Source: Deltaproteobacteria bacterium (lineage in GTDB: Bacteria; Bdellovibrionota_B; Oligoflexia; Oligoflexales; CAIYRB01). Taken from it: a DNA stretch of 59,242 bases. A program made the position numbers and the translations under genes. Below are positions 8,076 through 19,908 of this stretch, piece by piece. Location of the stretch: the NCBI GenBank assembly GCA_016874735.1, contig VGTI01000022.1, forward strand, positions 1 to 59,242, given 5' to 3'. How positions within the stretch are numbered: position 1 is the first letter of the stretch; the number at the start of each line of letters is the position of its first letter. The notes below the pieces were generated by a model, which saw only the letters and a list, made by a program, of their open reading frames with translations, was not told the origin of the DNA and searched no databases.

Positions 8076-8792
8076 ATGAGCCAATGCAAGTACCGCCATA
8101 TCATGCTGAAACTTTCAGGCGAGATGCTGGGGGGGCAGCAAGGCTACGGGATCGAAGGCGATGCGCTTCTGATGATTGCCAATGAGATTGCCGACGCCCA
8201 TGCCCTTGGGTGTAAGGTCTCGGTGGTCATCGGAGGCGGTAATATCTTCCGCGGTTCAGCGGCAGCCCGATGGGGTATCGAGCGGGCATCCGCCGATTAT
8301 ATGGGAATGCTGGCGACGATCATCAATGGACTGGCCCTGCAGGCGACGCTTGAGAACAAGTTTAACCTGAACACCCGGGTGATGACGTCGATCAGCATGC
8401 CTTCATTGGCAGAGCCATACATCCGGCGTAAAGCCATCAAGCATCTCGATGAGGGGCGGGTGGTGATCTTTGCTGGAGGTACAGGCAACCCCCTATTTAC
8501 TACCGATACGGCTGCTAGCCTGAGGGCGCGGGAGGTTGGTGCCGATATCATCCTGAAGGCGACCAAAGTTGACGGGATTTACGATTCCGATCCGATGAAA
8601 AATCCGGGCGCCAAGAAATATGCCCATTTGTCGTATTTGGATGTCATCGCGCGCAAGCTGGACGTCATGGACGCTACTGCTATCACCATGTGTATGGAAG
8701 CAAACCTGCCGATCATGGTATTTAAGTTGGCAGAGCCTGGCTCCGTGCGTCGGGCCTTGGTCAACGATGGCGTTGGTACGACAGTTAATTGA
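8076..8792 (+). CDS. pyrH: UMP kinase
   Basis: PyrH phosphorylates UMP to UDP with ATP and is the bacterial hexameric amino-acid-kinase-fold enzyme. Motifs seen are LKLSGEMLGG (phosphate loop, residues 10-19), VIGGGNIFRG for substrate binding, ADYMGMLATIINGLAL, and FAGGTGNPLFTTDTAASLRA near residues 131-150. KATKVDGIYDSDP follows. Length of 238 residues is standard. The start is 23 bases after tsf; its ribosome-binding site is weak, which suggests translational coupling to tsf. It is followed 22 bases later by frr. Confidence 0.98.
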   Translation: MSQCKYRHIMLKLSGEMLGGQQGYGIEGDALLMIANEIADAHALGCKVSVVIGGGNIFRGSAAARWGIERASADYMGMLATIINGLALQATLENKFNLNTRVMTSISMPSLAEPYIRRKAIKHLDEGRVVIFAGGTGNPLFTTDTAASLRAREVGADIILKATKVDGIYDSDPMKNPGAKKYAHLSYLDVIARKLDVMDATAITMCMEANLPIMVFKLAEPGSVRRALVNDGVGTTVN

Positions 8793-8814
8793 TTAAGTAG
8801 CAGAGAGGTAAACT

Positions 8815-9372
8815 ATGGCTGGTAATGTAGTTGATTCCTGTAAGCAAAATATGGAAAAGCGGATCAAGGGCTTTGATGCTGACTTACTGAAAGTCCGGAC
8901 CGGACGAGCATCGATCTCCCTGTTAGACGGAATAAAGGTCGATTACTACGGTACACCAACGCCGCTCAATCAGGTTGCGACTCTTACGACACCGGATGCC
9001 CGGACTATCACCGTTGCGCCGTATGAGAAGAAGCTGATTCAAGACATTGAAAAGTCCATCATGAAGGCCGATCTTGGTATTCAGCCTACTAATGACGGCA
9101 ATGTCGTTCGTATTCCGATTCCGGCGCTGACGGAAGAGCGTCGTAAGGACATCGTCAAAAACTTAAAAAAACTGGCAGAAGAGGCGAAGGTTGCCATCCG
9201 CAACATCCGTCGTGATGCCAATGATGAAGTGAAAAAGCAGCTGAAGGACAAAGTGATCAGCGAAGACGACGGTAAGCGTCTTGAGGCTGATGTTCAGAAG
9301 CATACTGACGGTTTCATCAAGCAGATTGATGAGCGTCTTGCTAAAAAAGAGCAAGAGGTCATGAAGGTCTAA
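8815..9372 (+). CDS. frr: Ribosome recycling factor
   Basis: RRF splits post-termination ribosomes together with EF-G. The 185-residue protein has the expected order: an N-terminal helix with MEKRIKGFDADLLKVRTGRA, the VDYYGTPTPLNQVATLT segment of domain II, and the C-terminal helices with RRDANDEVKKQLKD and SEDDGKRLEADVQKHTD. Length matches the family exactly. GAGAGG sits about 6 bases before the ATG. It closes the conserved translation-factor run. Confidence 0.98.
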   Translation: MAGNVVDSCKQNMEKRIKGFDADLLKVRTGRASISLLDGIKVDYYGTPTPLNQVATLTTPDARTITVAPYEKKLIQDIEKSIMKADLGIQPTNDGNVVRIPIPALTEERRKDIVKNLKKLAEEAKVAIRNIRRDANDEVKKQLKDKVISEDDGKRLEADVQKHTDGFIKQIDERLAKKEQEVMKV

Positions 9373-9393
9373 TTCACCCGGAGTGGACCGAGC

Positions 9394-10797
9394 ATGATAG
9401 ATGGATCAGCATTAGGTATCGCAGCAGCCATCAAGGCGCGCAAGATAAGTCCGGTCGAGGTAGCTAGACACTATCTCGATCAGGTCGATAGGCTTAATCC
9501 TGAAATCAATGCTTTTGTCTGGCGCCGCGATGAGGAATTTCTCCAGGAGGCCAAAGCTGCCGAAGACGCTGTGATGCGTGGCGAAAATGATCTCCCTCTC
9601 TTTCATGGCGTACCAATCCCGCTAAAGGACCTGGCAGAGGCTGCCGGTCATACGGTGACACATGGCTCCCGTGCTGCGCGTACCAAGATTGGTCGAATCG
9701 ATACGGCCGCAGTGGGGCTGCTGCGTAAAGCCGGATTTCTATTCATGGGGCGCACTAACTCCCCAGAATTTGGCACCTTGCCGGTTACCGAAAACGTATT
9801 GCACGGCGCGACGCGCAATCCCTTTGACCTGACGCGGACTCCCGGCGGGTCTAGTGGTGGAGCAGCTGCTGCCGTTGCGGCCGGGATGGCGCCCATAGCC
9901 CATGCCAGTGATGGCGGTGGATCGATTCGTATACCCGCGTCATGCTGTGGTCTGGTGGGTCTCAAGCCCAGCCGGGGCAGGATTGCTAAGGGTCCGCTTG
10001 TAAGTGAAGTGATGCATGGCTTTACGACTGACGGCTGCCTGACCCGCGGCGTGGCTGACACAGCTGCCGTATTGGATGTGCTCTCTACGTTCGACCCAGC
10101 TGCATGGATGACATTGCCGACTCCGTCCGTCTCTTATATTTCTTGTCTCACGCAAAAACCGCCGCGCCTGCGTATAGGGTTTACCATTCATGGTCCCTAC
10201 TCCGGAGTGAGCATAGATCAAAGCTCGATCGATGCGGTCACGCGTACGGCTACGATACTCAGCGAGCTGGGTCACAACGTGCGTCCAGTGCAGGTTGATT
10301 GGCCGCAAGTCGATAAGCCTTTGGCTCGCGATTTTATCGCCGTGTGGTGCACTGGAGCGGCTTATCAGCAAGTCCAAGACTGGTCTGAAGTAGAGCCACT
10401 AAACCAAGCGCTGAAAGAGATGTGTCAAAAGCAGAGCACTTTTGATTACACACAGGCCGTGCTGCGGTTGCAGGTCTTTGCGCGCAAGATTCTCGCTAGC
10501 TGGGGCGAAACCTTTGATCTACTTCTATCCCCCACGCTTGCCATTGAGCCGCCGCCAATCGGTTGGCTTTATGCCACAGGGCTCAAAGATCCCGAGGATT
10601 TGCTTTGGCGCTGCACCGAAATGGTGCCTTACACCGGTTGGTGCAATGTCACTGGACAGCCAGCCATCTCACTCCCGACCTATACATCTCCGTCAGGGCT
10701 GCCCGTAGGTGTCCAAATTGTGGCACCCCCTGCGCGGGAGGATTTACTCCTGCAAATCGGGGCGGAGCTCGAAGAGGTATGCGGCTGGGGCGCCTGA
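9394..10797 (+). CDS. Amidase-signature family hydrolase
   Basis: The 467-residue protein belongs to the amidase-signature family (GatA, fatty-acid amide hydrolase, 6-aminohexanoate hydrolase and others). The Ser-cisSer-Lys triad is intact: Lys78 in PIPLKDL, the cis-Ser in GGSSGG (151-156), and nucleophile Ser177 in GGGSIRIPAS. It is probably not GatA, because GatB and GatC are not beside it and asnS is present elsewhere in the window. The substrate is unknown. It follows frr by 21 bases and may be read through with it. No signal peptide is seen, so it is cytoplasmic. Confidence 0.88.
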   Translation: MIDGSALGIAAAIKARKISPVEVARHYLDQVDRLNPEINAFVWRRDEEFLQEAKAAEDAVMRGENDLPLFHGVPIPLKDLAEAAGHTVTHGSRAARTKIGRIDTAAVGLLRKAGFLFMGRTNSPEFGTLPVTENVLHGATRNPFDLTRTPGGSSGGAAAAVAAGMAPIAHASDGGGSIRIPASCCGLVGLKPSRGRIAKGPLVSEVMHGFTTDGCLTRGVADTAAVLDVLSTFDPAAWMTLPTPSVSYISCLTQKPPRLRIGFTIHGPYSGVSIDQSSIDAVTRTATILSELGHNVRPVQVDWPQVDKPLARDFIAVWCTGAAYQQVQDWSEVEPLNQALKEMCQKQSTFDYTQAVLRLQVFARKILASWGETFDLLLSPTLAIEPPPIGWLYATGLKDPEDLLWRCTEMVPYTGWCNVTGQPAISLPTYTSPSGLPVGVQIVAPPAREDLLLQIGAELEEVCGWGA

Positions 10798-10915
10798 GTT
10801 TTCTTGGTACTTTCATAAACTTATCAGTTTTTTGCAAAAATACTCTCAACTTCTCGCGTAAACCTGCCGAAACCCCCTCCACAAGAGTTCATGCTCTCCC
10901 CAACGGAGCTGCGCG

Positions 10916-12319
10916 ATGAAGCACATTTTCATGCCGATGAGGTCACTGCCGCCGGAAGACCGTGCCGAATTTGTCGGTGAATCAACGAAGCGTTCCGTCG
11001 CCTCGGTTCCGACAATGATGACAATCGGAGTGATAGCGTATTCGTCCTTTGTTTTTTTTGATTGGATCTGTCTACCCGATCAACTGCTTAGATTTTCTGT
11101 CGTGCGATTTACGCTGGTTTTCGCAACGGTCATTTATGTCTGGGCCTTAAAGCAAGGTAAGGTCCCGTTCACCGCGCTGAGTAAATATCTCTTAACTGTG
11201 CCTCCCGTCATCGTGACTACCTATATGGTGGTGTCAGTGCCGCGGGAGTTTTTTGTTCTGGAAACGTGCACTGAGGTCATGCTGATTCTTTGTACCGCAG
11301 CTTTGTTTCCTTGGTTGCCAAACGAATATTTTATCTATGCGTTAACATCGTTTTTTGGATCAGCAATTTTCTGGCATTTATTTTCGGATTTTCAGGAGAG
11401 TGAGATCACGCTTGAGTACTTTGTCGTCGGAACCACATTCATCGTGTCGACGGTGACAGTTTTTGTACAAACCGAGCAGGCGGTAAAGCTGTTCATCGCG
11501 AACAAGAACCTCATGCGTCACGAGCGCGCCAAATTAGAGAGCCGGATCGGAGCGATCGAGTCGCGTCTGGCGGAGTCAGATCGGAATGCTTATCTTGCCC
11601 ATCATTTGGGCCTGTTTCTCCACGAGATCAAGAACATCTTGCTCTCCCTCGATCTCATGTCTGATCACAAATCCGTCAGCCCTGAGGGGATGAACGAGCT
11701 CCTGGCTAACATAAAAAAATCAAACGATCTTGCACGTAAGAGGATCGAAGCATTTCTTGCAAAGATTAAGGTCGGATCGACTCACAAGCAGACCCTTTCA
11801 CTTGCGAGTGAGGTGTCATCGATTTTACCGATTCTCACTCACGACGCCAAAAAAAATGGGGTTACGGTTGATTACCGAGCCAACTCTAATCTAGATACAC
11901 TCACCATCTTTGCTGTCCCGGGGGCCGTGGCGGTCGTGTTGTTTGACATCACGCGCAATGCCATGAATGCCATTAACGAGGCTAGGCGACTGTACCCAGG
12001 ACCTTCGTTCTCCGGGGCGATCGTCATGAATGTCTCTGTAACCGGTGAAGCAGTGCAGTTTATTATTGAAGATAACGGCATTGGATTGTCTGACGAAGTG
12101 AGCTCTGCCTTCGACGCGGGGGAGGTGATCGAGTCATTTGAGGGGAAACGCAGTGGTATCGGGACGCTCGGGATGAGGCATGAGGCTAAGGAGAATCAAT
12201 TTCATATCGCTTTAACCCCGCGCTTGGGAGGAGGTACTACCGCTACGTTTCTTGTACCCTTGCACCGGGAGGGAATGAATTTGCCTCACTCAAACGAAGT
12301 AGCCAGAAAGTTGGCGTAG
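10916..12319 (+). CDS. Membrane-bound sensor histidine kinase
   Basis: This 467-residue kinase has five or six membrane helices between residues 30 and 185 and then a coiled-coil linker (190-225). The phosphoacceptor box LGLFLHEIKNILLSLDL carries His236, and the HATPase domain runs to about 455. N-box DITRNAMNAINEA, G1 EDNGIGL and G2 SGIGTLGM are all present. No extracellular sensor domain is visible, so it may sense the membrane or a membrane partner. CGGAG precedes the ATG by 7 bases. The hybrid kinase starts 3 bases after its stop, so the two are almost certainly co-translated. No DNA-binding response regulator is nearby on this strand. Confidence 0.9.
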   Translation: MKHIFMPMRSLPPEDRAEFVGESTKRSVASVPTMMTIGVIAYSSFVFFDWICLPDQLLRFSVVRFTLVFATVIYVWALKQGKVPFTALSKYLLTVPPVIVTTYMVVSVPREFFVLETCTEVMLILCTAALFPWLPNEYFIYALTSFFGSAIFWHLFSDFQESEITLEYFVVGTTFIVSTVTVFVQTEQAVKLFIANKNLMRHERAKLESRIGAIESRLAESDRNAYLAHHLGLFLHEIKNILLSLDLMSDHKSVSPEGMNELLANIKKSNDLARKRIEAFLAKIKVGSTHKQTLSLASEVSSILPILTHDAKKNGVTVDYRANSNLDTLTIFAVPGAVAVVLFDITRNAMNAINEARRLYPGPSFSGAIVMNVSVTGEAVQFIIEDNGIGLSDEVSSAFDAGEVIESFEGKRSGIGTLGMRHEAKENQFHIALTPRLGGGTTATFLVPLHREGMNLPHSNEVARKLA

Positions 12320-12321
12320 CT

Positions 12322-15296
12322 ATGCATTTGCAATCACATGCCGGAGAAAAATTCCATATACTTCATTGGATACTGCGGATTAGTGTAGTGGTGATCGCTA
12401 CGATAGCATCACCTCTCAGAGCCGAAGTTGTATTAAACGATCTAAGTTTAGACAATTTGGATATTACCAGTGAAATCGTTTATCTTCAGACCGAAAAAAG
12501 TGCATATATTAAAGACGCGGAAATAGCTGACGCGGCGGCGCACGTGTTGGAGCGCGGAGATGAATTCCGTGAACTCCCGGAAAAACTAGATATTGGATCA
12601 GAGGACGGAGCCTTATGGTTTACATTTGTAGTCAAAAATGAGTCGTCCTTCGATCAACGGATATCCATTGAAATGCCGCGCCAGTATTTCTGGATCGCGA
12701 TGCTTTTTGTACGTGATGAGCAGGGCATACAAAAGATTGCGACCACAGGGATTGAAGCGATAAAAACCAACGAAATGCTGCATACTGCGGAGAGCACTTT
12801 TACATTAATGATTCCGCGAGATAAATCTGCTCGCCTACTCTTCTACGCAGAATCAGACGGCCCGATAGATTTAACGACCAGATTATATTCCGCGGATCCG
12901 TTCCTTAGACACTCGTTTCGCAGCAGTAATTTGAATGGTGTCTTTTTTGGGATCCTAATTTGTCTGATTATCTATAATTTATACAATATGATCACATCCC
13001 GTGATCCGACCTATCTCTATTTTATTGGTGCTTTGTCTGCTGTGATGATGCTCTTCTCAACGATAAACGGCGTTGGGATCGACCTTTTTTGGCCTGGAGC
13101 TGGACATTGGAATCGCGATTTGCTGCATCTATTTGCTGGTTTATTTGTACTTTTCAGCTTGAAGACGTTTTTGGCCGCCGTTGACGAGGTGTTGCCAAGC
13201 TTTGATCGGTTGATTGCCCGCTGGGGTGCCTGGATCGGTGTTGGTCTTTTTGTGGTACCACTGTTCTTGCCTTATGTGATTCCAAATACCAAGGGTATAG
13301 CCATCAATATTACCCTGGTAGCAAATGTTATAGTTATGTCCATCATTGCAATCTTAGCGGTCAGGTCTTGGCTGCGCGGTTTTAGGCCGGCTCTGTTTAT
13401 GGTGATAGCATTTACACCGTATGGCATTTCCACCCTGCTGCGCACCATGGCGCAATTTGGAGTTGGTTTCGAATTCTTTCTTCGTAATCAGCCACATCAA
13501 CTAGCTGCAGCTCTAGCAATGATTTTAACCTCGATGTCGCTTGCCGATCGTTTAGCCTACGTCAGAGAAAGACAAAATCGCGAAGCTGACGCCATGCGCG
13601 TCAGAAATGCGACACTGACAGAGCAGCAGAAAATTTTGTCGCGAGAGCAGGAGGCGACGATTCGCGTGGCACAGATGCTAGCCCACGACGTACGCAAGCC
13701 GTTCTCCATTATGCGTATCGGTCTCGACTTGATCGCTGGTTCGCGTGATCACCAGGAGGTGCAGAAGCATTTGGCCAATTTAATGCCAGAGGTCGAAGCA
13801 GCTTCTGGGTCAGTAGACCTACTGATTCGCGACGTAATGGAAATAGGCGCGGACACCACCGACGCTGGTAGGTCGCCGACTGGGCTTGAGTCACTTATCA
13901 AAGATACAGTAGAGCAAGCATTCATGATGCTTCCGCGTGTCAAGGTCACAGTAGATTATCAGTTGCATCATGCGACAATGGCCTATGTCAACCGAGATAA
14001 AATCTTGCGCGTAATGGCGAATATCTATGTCAACGCATTGCAAGCAATCGGCTACGGTGGCCACACTTGGTTTATGAGTCGTGACGTTATCCTTGACAAG
14101 AAGTCTTTTGTAGAACTGTGTATCGGCAATTCCGGTTCTTTCATACCAGAGAGTAATTTAAAGCGCATTTTTGATCCGTTTTTTACGTCGGGTAAGAAAA
14201 ACGGGACGGGCCTAGGGTTGGCGGTGGCACGTAAGATTGTGGAAGAGTGCGGGGGGCAAATTCGATGTGCCTCGGTGCAGTCGGACGAGTTCCCGCTCGG
14301 TAAGGTGGAGTTTTTCATCACACTGCCGATCGCTGCCGGACACCCGGATCGCCTCGGTCTCAATCTGCCAGGAAGCAACAGTAACCTCATCGCACCAGGG
14401 GCCTGGTCAAACGCGGAGAGCGAGTTGCGTCATGCGGCCGATGACAACCAGGGATACTTGGAAGCCCAGCTCGTTCAAGTATCACGCAAGTTAGGGCGCA
14501 AGATCAGAATGCTACTGGTAGATGATGACGAGCACTATAGGGACAGTCTTAGAAAGTTGCTGTTACAATCGCAGATGCTGCAGGCTCATATCATAATCAG
14601 CGATGCCTCTAGAGCCGAGCAAGTATTGTCACTCATGGAACATCAGGTTTTCGATCTGATCATATGTGACGTTAATCTCGGTGCTTCCTCACTAAGTGGC
14701 TTTGAATTGGTCAAGAGTATCCGCGCCAAACTGCCAACCGCAATGGTTTGCATGCATTCGAATCGGATCGCGCAGTCGGATTATAAGTTCGCTATGCGCA
14801 TGGGTGCCGATCTCTATATGCCCAAGCCTATGTCGCTCGGACAAGCGCTGCGCCTAACGTTGCAGACTTCGGATGGATTACTTGCGCAACGCAACAGTCA
14901 AGACCATGCAGATAACCTGAGTGGCATTCCCGTTAAGACCCAAGAACCTCCCACCTTGATCGTGATTGACGACAATCCCTTTGTGCTCGAGGCTTGGTCG
15001 TCTAAGTTGGCGTCGCAGGCGGTGTTACACCTACTGCCCAATTTCGAATCGCTCATGGAGCGTTTGAAGTTGCAGCCAGGTTTTCTTGCTGCGGTAACTT
15101 GCGTGATCATCGATTTTTACATAGAAGGGTCTACGCTGAATGGCTTAGACATTGCCCGCATGATCAAGAAAATGAGACCAGAATTGATAGTGATTCTTAG
15201 CTCAGACGCCATGGTAAGGGATGCTGACATTGAGGGTGCGGTTGACCGTGTGATTGGCAAGGAGCCACAGACTTTGGATAAGTTGGGGCTGGTGGC

Positions 15297-15300
<4 letters not shown>
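12322..15300 (+). CDS. 7TMR-DISM hybrid histidine kinase with two receiver domains
   Basis: The 992-residue protein has a signal or first helix (about 15-35), a periplasmic 7TMR-DISMED2-like sensor domain (about 45-190) and seven membrane helices (about 205-400). The HisKA domain follows with MLAHDVRKPFSIMRIG and His455, then a HATPase with NIYVNALQAIG and GTGLGLAVARKI. Two C-terminal receiver domains follow, with phosphoacceptor Asp783 (LIICDVNLG) and Asp931 (VIIDFYIEG). The family is thought to sense carbohydrates or other ligands in the periplasm. No output domain or phosphotransfer domain is seen, so the signal must leave through another protein. The gene ends with a 4-base overlap against the convergent sigma-54 activator gene. 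Confidence 0.92.
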
Positions 15301-16517
<1,217 letters not shown>

Positions 16518-16802
16518 GGATAGGGCGTCCTCCGGTCGGGTGCTGTCGGTCAGATGGGATGGATGCAAATACGAGACAAAGAGGGGAAAGCGCAAGCGCC
16601 TGGGCCAGCGGGGAGTAGCTCTAACGAGGTACTGTGTCCTCTTATCTTACCAAAGGGAGGAATTGCCGCGCAAATCTTGCCTGGATTTATATTGGCCCAG
16701 GGACGAGGATAAAGTGCTAAAATCCGTGAAAATCACTTTGCCGGCGGGAGCCTGGGTGGGCTTTAATGGGGCATCGATATCACGAAGGGATGGCAGCTAA
16801 AG

Positions 16803-17897
16803 GTGCGCGTTGCATTTGTACATGACTGGTTAGTGACCTACCGTGGTGGCGAGAAGGTGCTTGCGGCACTACTCAAACTTTATCCAGAAGCACCAATATT
16901 TACTCTCTTTTATGATAAAGAAGCCATGCCTGCTGGCATCACCGAGAGAATAGTCGTTGCACCACCTGTACTCAACCTCGTGCGCCCGCTCAGAAAGCTG
17001 CTCCTGCCTTTACTGCCACGCGCGGTGGAATCTCTAAAACTTGACGATTTTGACCTGGTAATCAGTACGTCTTCTTGTGTTGCAAAAGGGGCAATCAAGG
17101 GGCCATCAGCGCGTCATCTTTGTTATATACACTCGCCCATGCGCTATATTTGGGACCAGCAAGACGAGTATATCGCCGGCGTGGCGCATATTCCGGGCGC
17201 GGCCGCAGCCATCAGAGCCCTGACCCCAAGCTTGCGGCAATGGGACGTCAGTAGTGCCAGTCGCGTTGATCGCTTTGTTGCCAATTCTTCCTTTGTCAGC
17301 GAGCGCGTCCGCAGGCTCTACGCTAGAGAGGCAGCCGTAGTCCATCCACCCATTGCGACGGACCGTTTTAGGCCGTTCCCGGGCAGGGGAGGGTACTTTC
17401 TGGCAGCTGGTGCATTGGTCTCGTATAAAAGGTTCGATTTGGCGATTGCTGCCTGTCAGCAAGCGGGGAAGCGCCTTGTTATTGCTGGCTCAGGCCCCAT
17501 GGAGCGGACGCTGAGAGCCCAGGCGGGCCCAACGGTCGACTTTGTCATTAGCCCGTCGGACGAGGTGCTTGGGCGACTCATGGGCGAGGCTGAGGCGCTC
17601 CTTTTTCCCGGGATAGAGGACTTCGGCATGATCGCCGTTGAAGCCATGGCGGCGGGGACTCCAGTGATCGCCTACGGTGCCGGGGGTGCCAGAGATTTTA
17701 TTGTACCTGGTCGCACTGGCGTCTTCTTTACCGAGGCCACTGCCACGGCCTTGGCGCAGAGAATCAACGAATTTAGTCGGGATCAGTTTACAGCAGCCGC
17801 ATTGGTGGAGTATGCAGCGGGCTATGGTCAGGAACATTTCCTAAAACGTATGCGCGCCGAGATTGAGGCCCTGATGGTCGGGGGTAGTGATCAGTGA
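16803..17897 (+). CDS. GT4-family glycosyltransferase
   Basis: This is a 364-residue GT-B enzyme. The N-terminal half has MRVAFVHDWLVTYRGGEKVL, like WbaZ-type mannosyltransferases. The C-terminal Glycos_transf_1 domain has VIAGSGPMERTL and the nucleotide-sugar site FPGIEDFGMIAVEAMAAGTPVIAYGAGG in sequence order E-D-F-G-x4-E-A. It probably adds a sugar, perhaps mannose, to a lipid-linked exopolysaccharide or O-antigen unit. The start codon is GTG, with only a weak upstream AAGG. Its stop overlaps the start of the next gene by 4 bases, so both are one operon. It is divergent from the sigma-54 activator. Confidence 0.88.
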   Translation: MRVAFVHDWLVTYRGGEKVLAALLKLYPEAPIFTLFYDKEAMPAGITERIVVAPPVLNLVRPLRKLLLPLLPRAVESLKLDDFDLVISTSSCVAKGAIKGPSARHLCYIHSPMRYIWDQQDEYIAGVAHIPGAAAAIRALTPSLRQWDVSSASRVDRFVANSSFVSERVRRLYAREAAVVHPPIATDRFRPFPGRGGYFLAAGALVSYKRFDLAIAACQQAGKRLVIAGSGPMERTLRAQAGPTVDFVISPSDEVLGRLMGEAEALLFPGIEDFGMIAVEAMAAGTPVIAYGAGGARDFIVPGRTGVFFTEATATALAQRINEFSRDQFTAAALVEYAAGYGQEHFLKRMRAEIEALMVGGSDQ

Positions 17898-19312
17898 ATC
17901 GTCGAGATCAAGACTTTCTGTTGATGTTGCGCGTCGTCTCGGACATAGGCATGGTGCTCGTCGCCTGGGCGCTGGCCTATATATTCCGATTTTCTGGCGT
18001 ATTTCCGATTACCAAGGGTGTGCCCGAGGTCGGCCTGTACATGAAGCTGCTGCCTTTTGTGGCGGTCATTTGGTTTGTGGCATTTACCCTTGCCGGATTC
18101 TACCGACGGACTCGTCGTCAGCGATCAGCCTTCCTGGAGGCACTCGATGTCTTGCAGAGCTGCTTTCTGGCAACGATGTCGTTCATAGCATTTACTTATG
18201 TCTACGAGGAATACCGGTATTCTAGAGTAGTGATGGGTATTTTTGCTGTGGTGCATCCGTGGCTCATCATTGCCGGTCGTAGCGCTATCCGTAAATCGCT
18301 ACGTCTCTACAAACGGCGTGCAGCGCCGCGGCGGACCTTGCTGATCGGTAGTGGACCAGTGCTTGACCAAGCCTTAGAGATGATGCGCACAGGTGACTTA
18401 ATACGCAGCGAAATCACGGGTGTGGTATTGGTGGGGCCACAAGACGCTATCGATTTGAGCGAGAAGTCGTGTCGCCAGAATGATCTCCGCATTTTGCCTG
18501 AGCCCACCAGCTGGACTGATTTCTTCTCGGCCGAGCCGACGGCCACTGTGGTATTTGCCTTGCCGCATAGTGCTTACGGATTTTTGGAACAAGTTTTAGA
18601 GCAGATTGCCGATCAGGTCCCAGATATCAGACTACTACCTGATTTGGCTCGGTTTAGTCGATTCTCCACCGGTGTTGATGTGGTCAACGGCGTACCCGTT
18701 GTAACTATTAACGAGAGCCCATTGGCCGGGGCTGGCAGTCTGATCAAACGCGCTGTAGATTTGATCGGATCTTTGACTGCCCTGGTTGTGTTTAGTCCGG
18801 TTCTGACGTTCGTGGGTTTACTCGTGGCGCTGACCTCGCGGGGGCCTGTGCTTTACCGCCAAGAACGCATGGGCGTCGATGGTAAGACGTTCGCCATGCT
18901 TAAGTTTAGGTCCATGCGTGTCGATGCCGAGCAGGCCTCGGGGGCGGTGTGGGCCAAGCCTGGCGATGACCGTACGACACCGGTTGGTAAATGGCTGCGG
19001 CGCACCAGTTTGGACGAGTTGCCGCAATTTTTGAATGTCCTACGTGGGGAAATGAGTCTAGTTGGTCCGCGGCCAGAACGGCCTGTTTTCGTTGAGCAGT
19101 TTCGTCGTAAAGTGCCCGGCTATTACCTTCGCCATAAAACCAAAGCTGGTATCACTGGGTGGGCTCAGGTCAACGGGTGGCGTGGTAACACCAGCATCGA
19201 AAAGCGCATTGAATGTGATCTGTACTATATCCAGCACTGGTCGCTTGGACTCGATCTAAAGATCATTTTCCTCACAGTTTTCAAGGGTTTCGTGAACCGA
19301 AATGCGTACTAA
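17894..19312 (+). CDS. Undecaprenyl-phosphate sugar-1-phosphate transferase (WcaJ/WbaP type)
   Basis: The 472-residue integral membrane enzyme starts polysaccharide synthesis by loading a hexose-1-phosphate onto undecaprenyl phosphate. The N-terminal part has four membrane helices (about 10-115), then a CoA-binding-like Rossmann domain (about 140-245) around TLLIGSGPV. A re-entrant helix follows (about 285-310), then the C-terminal Bac_transf catalytic domain with YRQERMGVDGKTFAMLKFRSM, RRTSLDELPQFLNVLRGEMS, VGPRPERPVFVEQF and GITGWAQVNGWRG. GTG start at 17894 overlaps the upstream stop. The best family match is exopolysaccharide biosynthesis polyprenyl glycosylphosphotransferase. The polymerase and flippase genes are not in this window. 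Confidence 0.93.
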   Translation: MNRRDQDFLLMLRVVSDIGMVLVAWALAYIFRFSGVFPITKGVPEVGLYMKLLPFVAVIWFVAFTLAGFYRRTRRQRSAFLEALDVLQSCFLATMSFIAFTYVYEEYRYSRVVMGIFAVVHPWLIIAGRSAIRKSLRLYKRRAAPRRTLLIGSGPVLDQALEMMRTGDLIRSEITGVVLVGPQDAIDLSEKSCRQNDLRILPEPTSWTDFFSAEPTATVVFALPHSAYGFLEQVLEQIADQVPDIRLLPDLARFSRFSTGVDVVNGVPVVTINESPLAGAGSLIKRAVDLIGSLTALVVFSPVLTFVGLLVALTSRGPVLYRQERMGVDGKTFAMLKFRSMRVDAEQASGAVWAKPGDDRTTPVGKWLRRTSLDELPQFLNVLRGEMSLVGPRPERPVFVEQFRRKVPGYYLRHKTKAGITGWAQVNGWRGNTSIEKRIECDLYYIQHWSLGLDLKIIFLTVFKGFVNRNAY

Positions 19313-19411
19313 GAGGCGGCCGACCCTGCTTTGGGTGTGGCGTCTCGCGCGTTGAAATTTGAGTCGTGCGGTGCTAATTGGGGAATCCATTTTTTGTGAG
19401 GAGGATCCTTA

Positions 19412-19882
19412 ATGGCGACTAATCTAGGCACCGAACAACTGCGCAGCGTCGGTGGTATTGGCGTATCTAAAGCTAGCTCTTTTATGAAAGAGTTTCGTGA
19501 TTTCGCCCTAAAAGGTAATGTGGTTGATCTGGCAGTCGGTGTCATCATCGGTGCCGCTTTTGCCAAGATCGTCGACTCACTCGTCAAAAACATCTTTATG
19601 CCTCTCGTTAGTCTGCTCTTCCCAACTGAGCAAAGTTATCTTGCCTGGAAATGGGCAGTTGGTAACAAAGAGATTCCCTACGGCCTCTTCATCGGCGACA
19701 TCGTTAATTTTGTCATCGTGGCTTTGGCATTATTTTTGTTTGTAGTGAAATTTCTCGGCTGGGTTGCGCGTAAGCGCACTGCCGAAGAGGCTGCGGCAAA
19801 AGTTGTTGCTGGTCCCACCAAGGATCAAGAACTACTGAGTGAGATCCGTGATCTCCTAGCTAAAAAATCGTCGCTCTCATAA
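19412..19882 (+). CDS. mscL: Large-conductance mechanosensitive channel MscL
   Basis: MscL is a homopentameric pore in the inner membrane that opens at high turgor to release solutes. The family core starts at residue 25: MKEFRDFALKGNVVDLAVGV, then IIGAAFAKIVDSLVKNIFMP (TM1). TM2 is DIVNFVIVALALFLFVVKFL, followed by a cytoplasmic helix ending DQELLSEIRDLLAKK. A 24-residue N-terminal extension precedes the usual start; GGAGGA 7-8 bases before ATG 19412 shows it is translated. Overall length is 156 residues (E. coli 136). Confidence 0.97.
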   Translation: MATNLGTEQLRSVGGIGVSKASSFMKEFRDFALKGNVVDLAVGVIIGAAFAKIVDSLVKNIFMPLVSLLFPTEQSYLAWKWAVGNKEIPYGLFIGDIVNFVIVALALFLFVVKFLGWVARKRTAEEAAAKVVAGPTKDQELLSEIRDLLAKKSSLS

Positions 19883-19908
19883 TCAGCGCCCAACGGGAGG
19901 AGTCATTC

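Noticed and set aside
16596-16802. Sigma-54 promoter for the exopolysaccharide genes
   Set aside because: The only GG-N-GC candidate (around 16680, minus strand) has 8 rather than 10 bases between the elements, so it does not meet the consensus.
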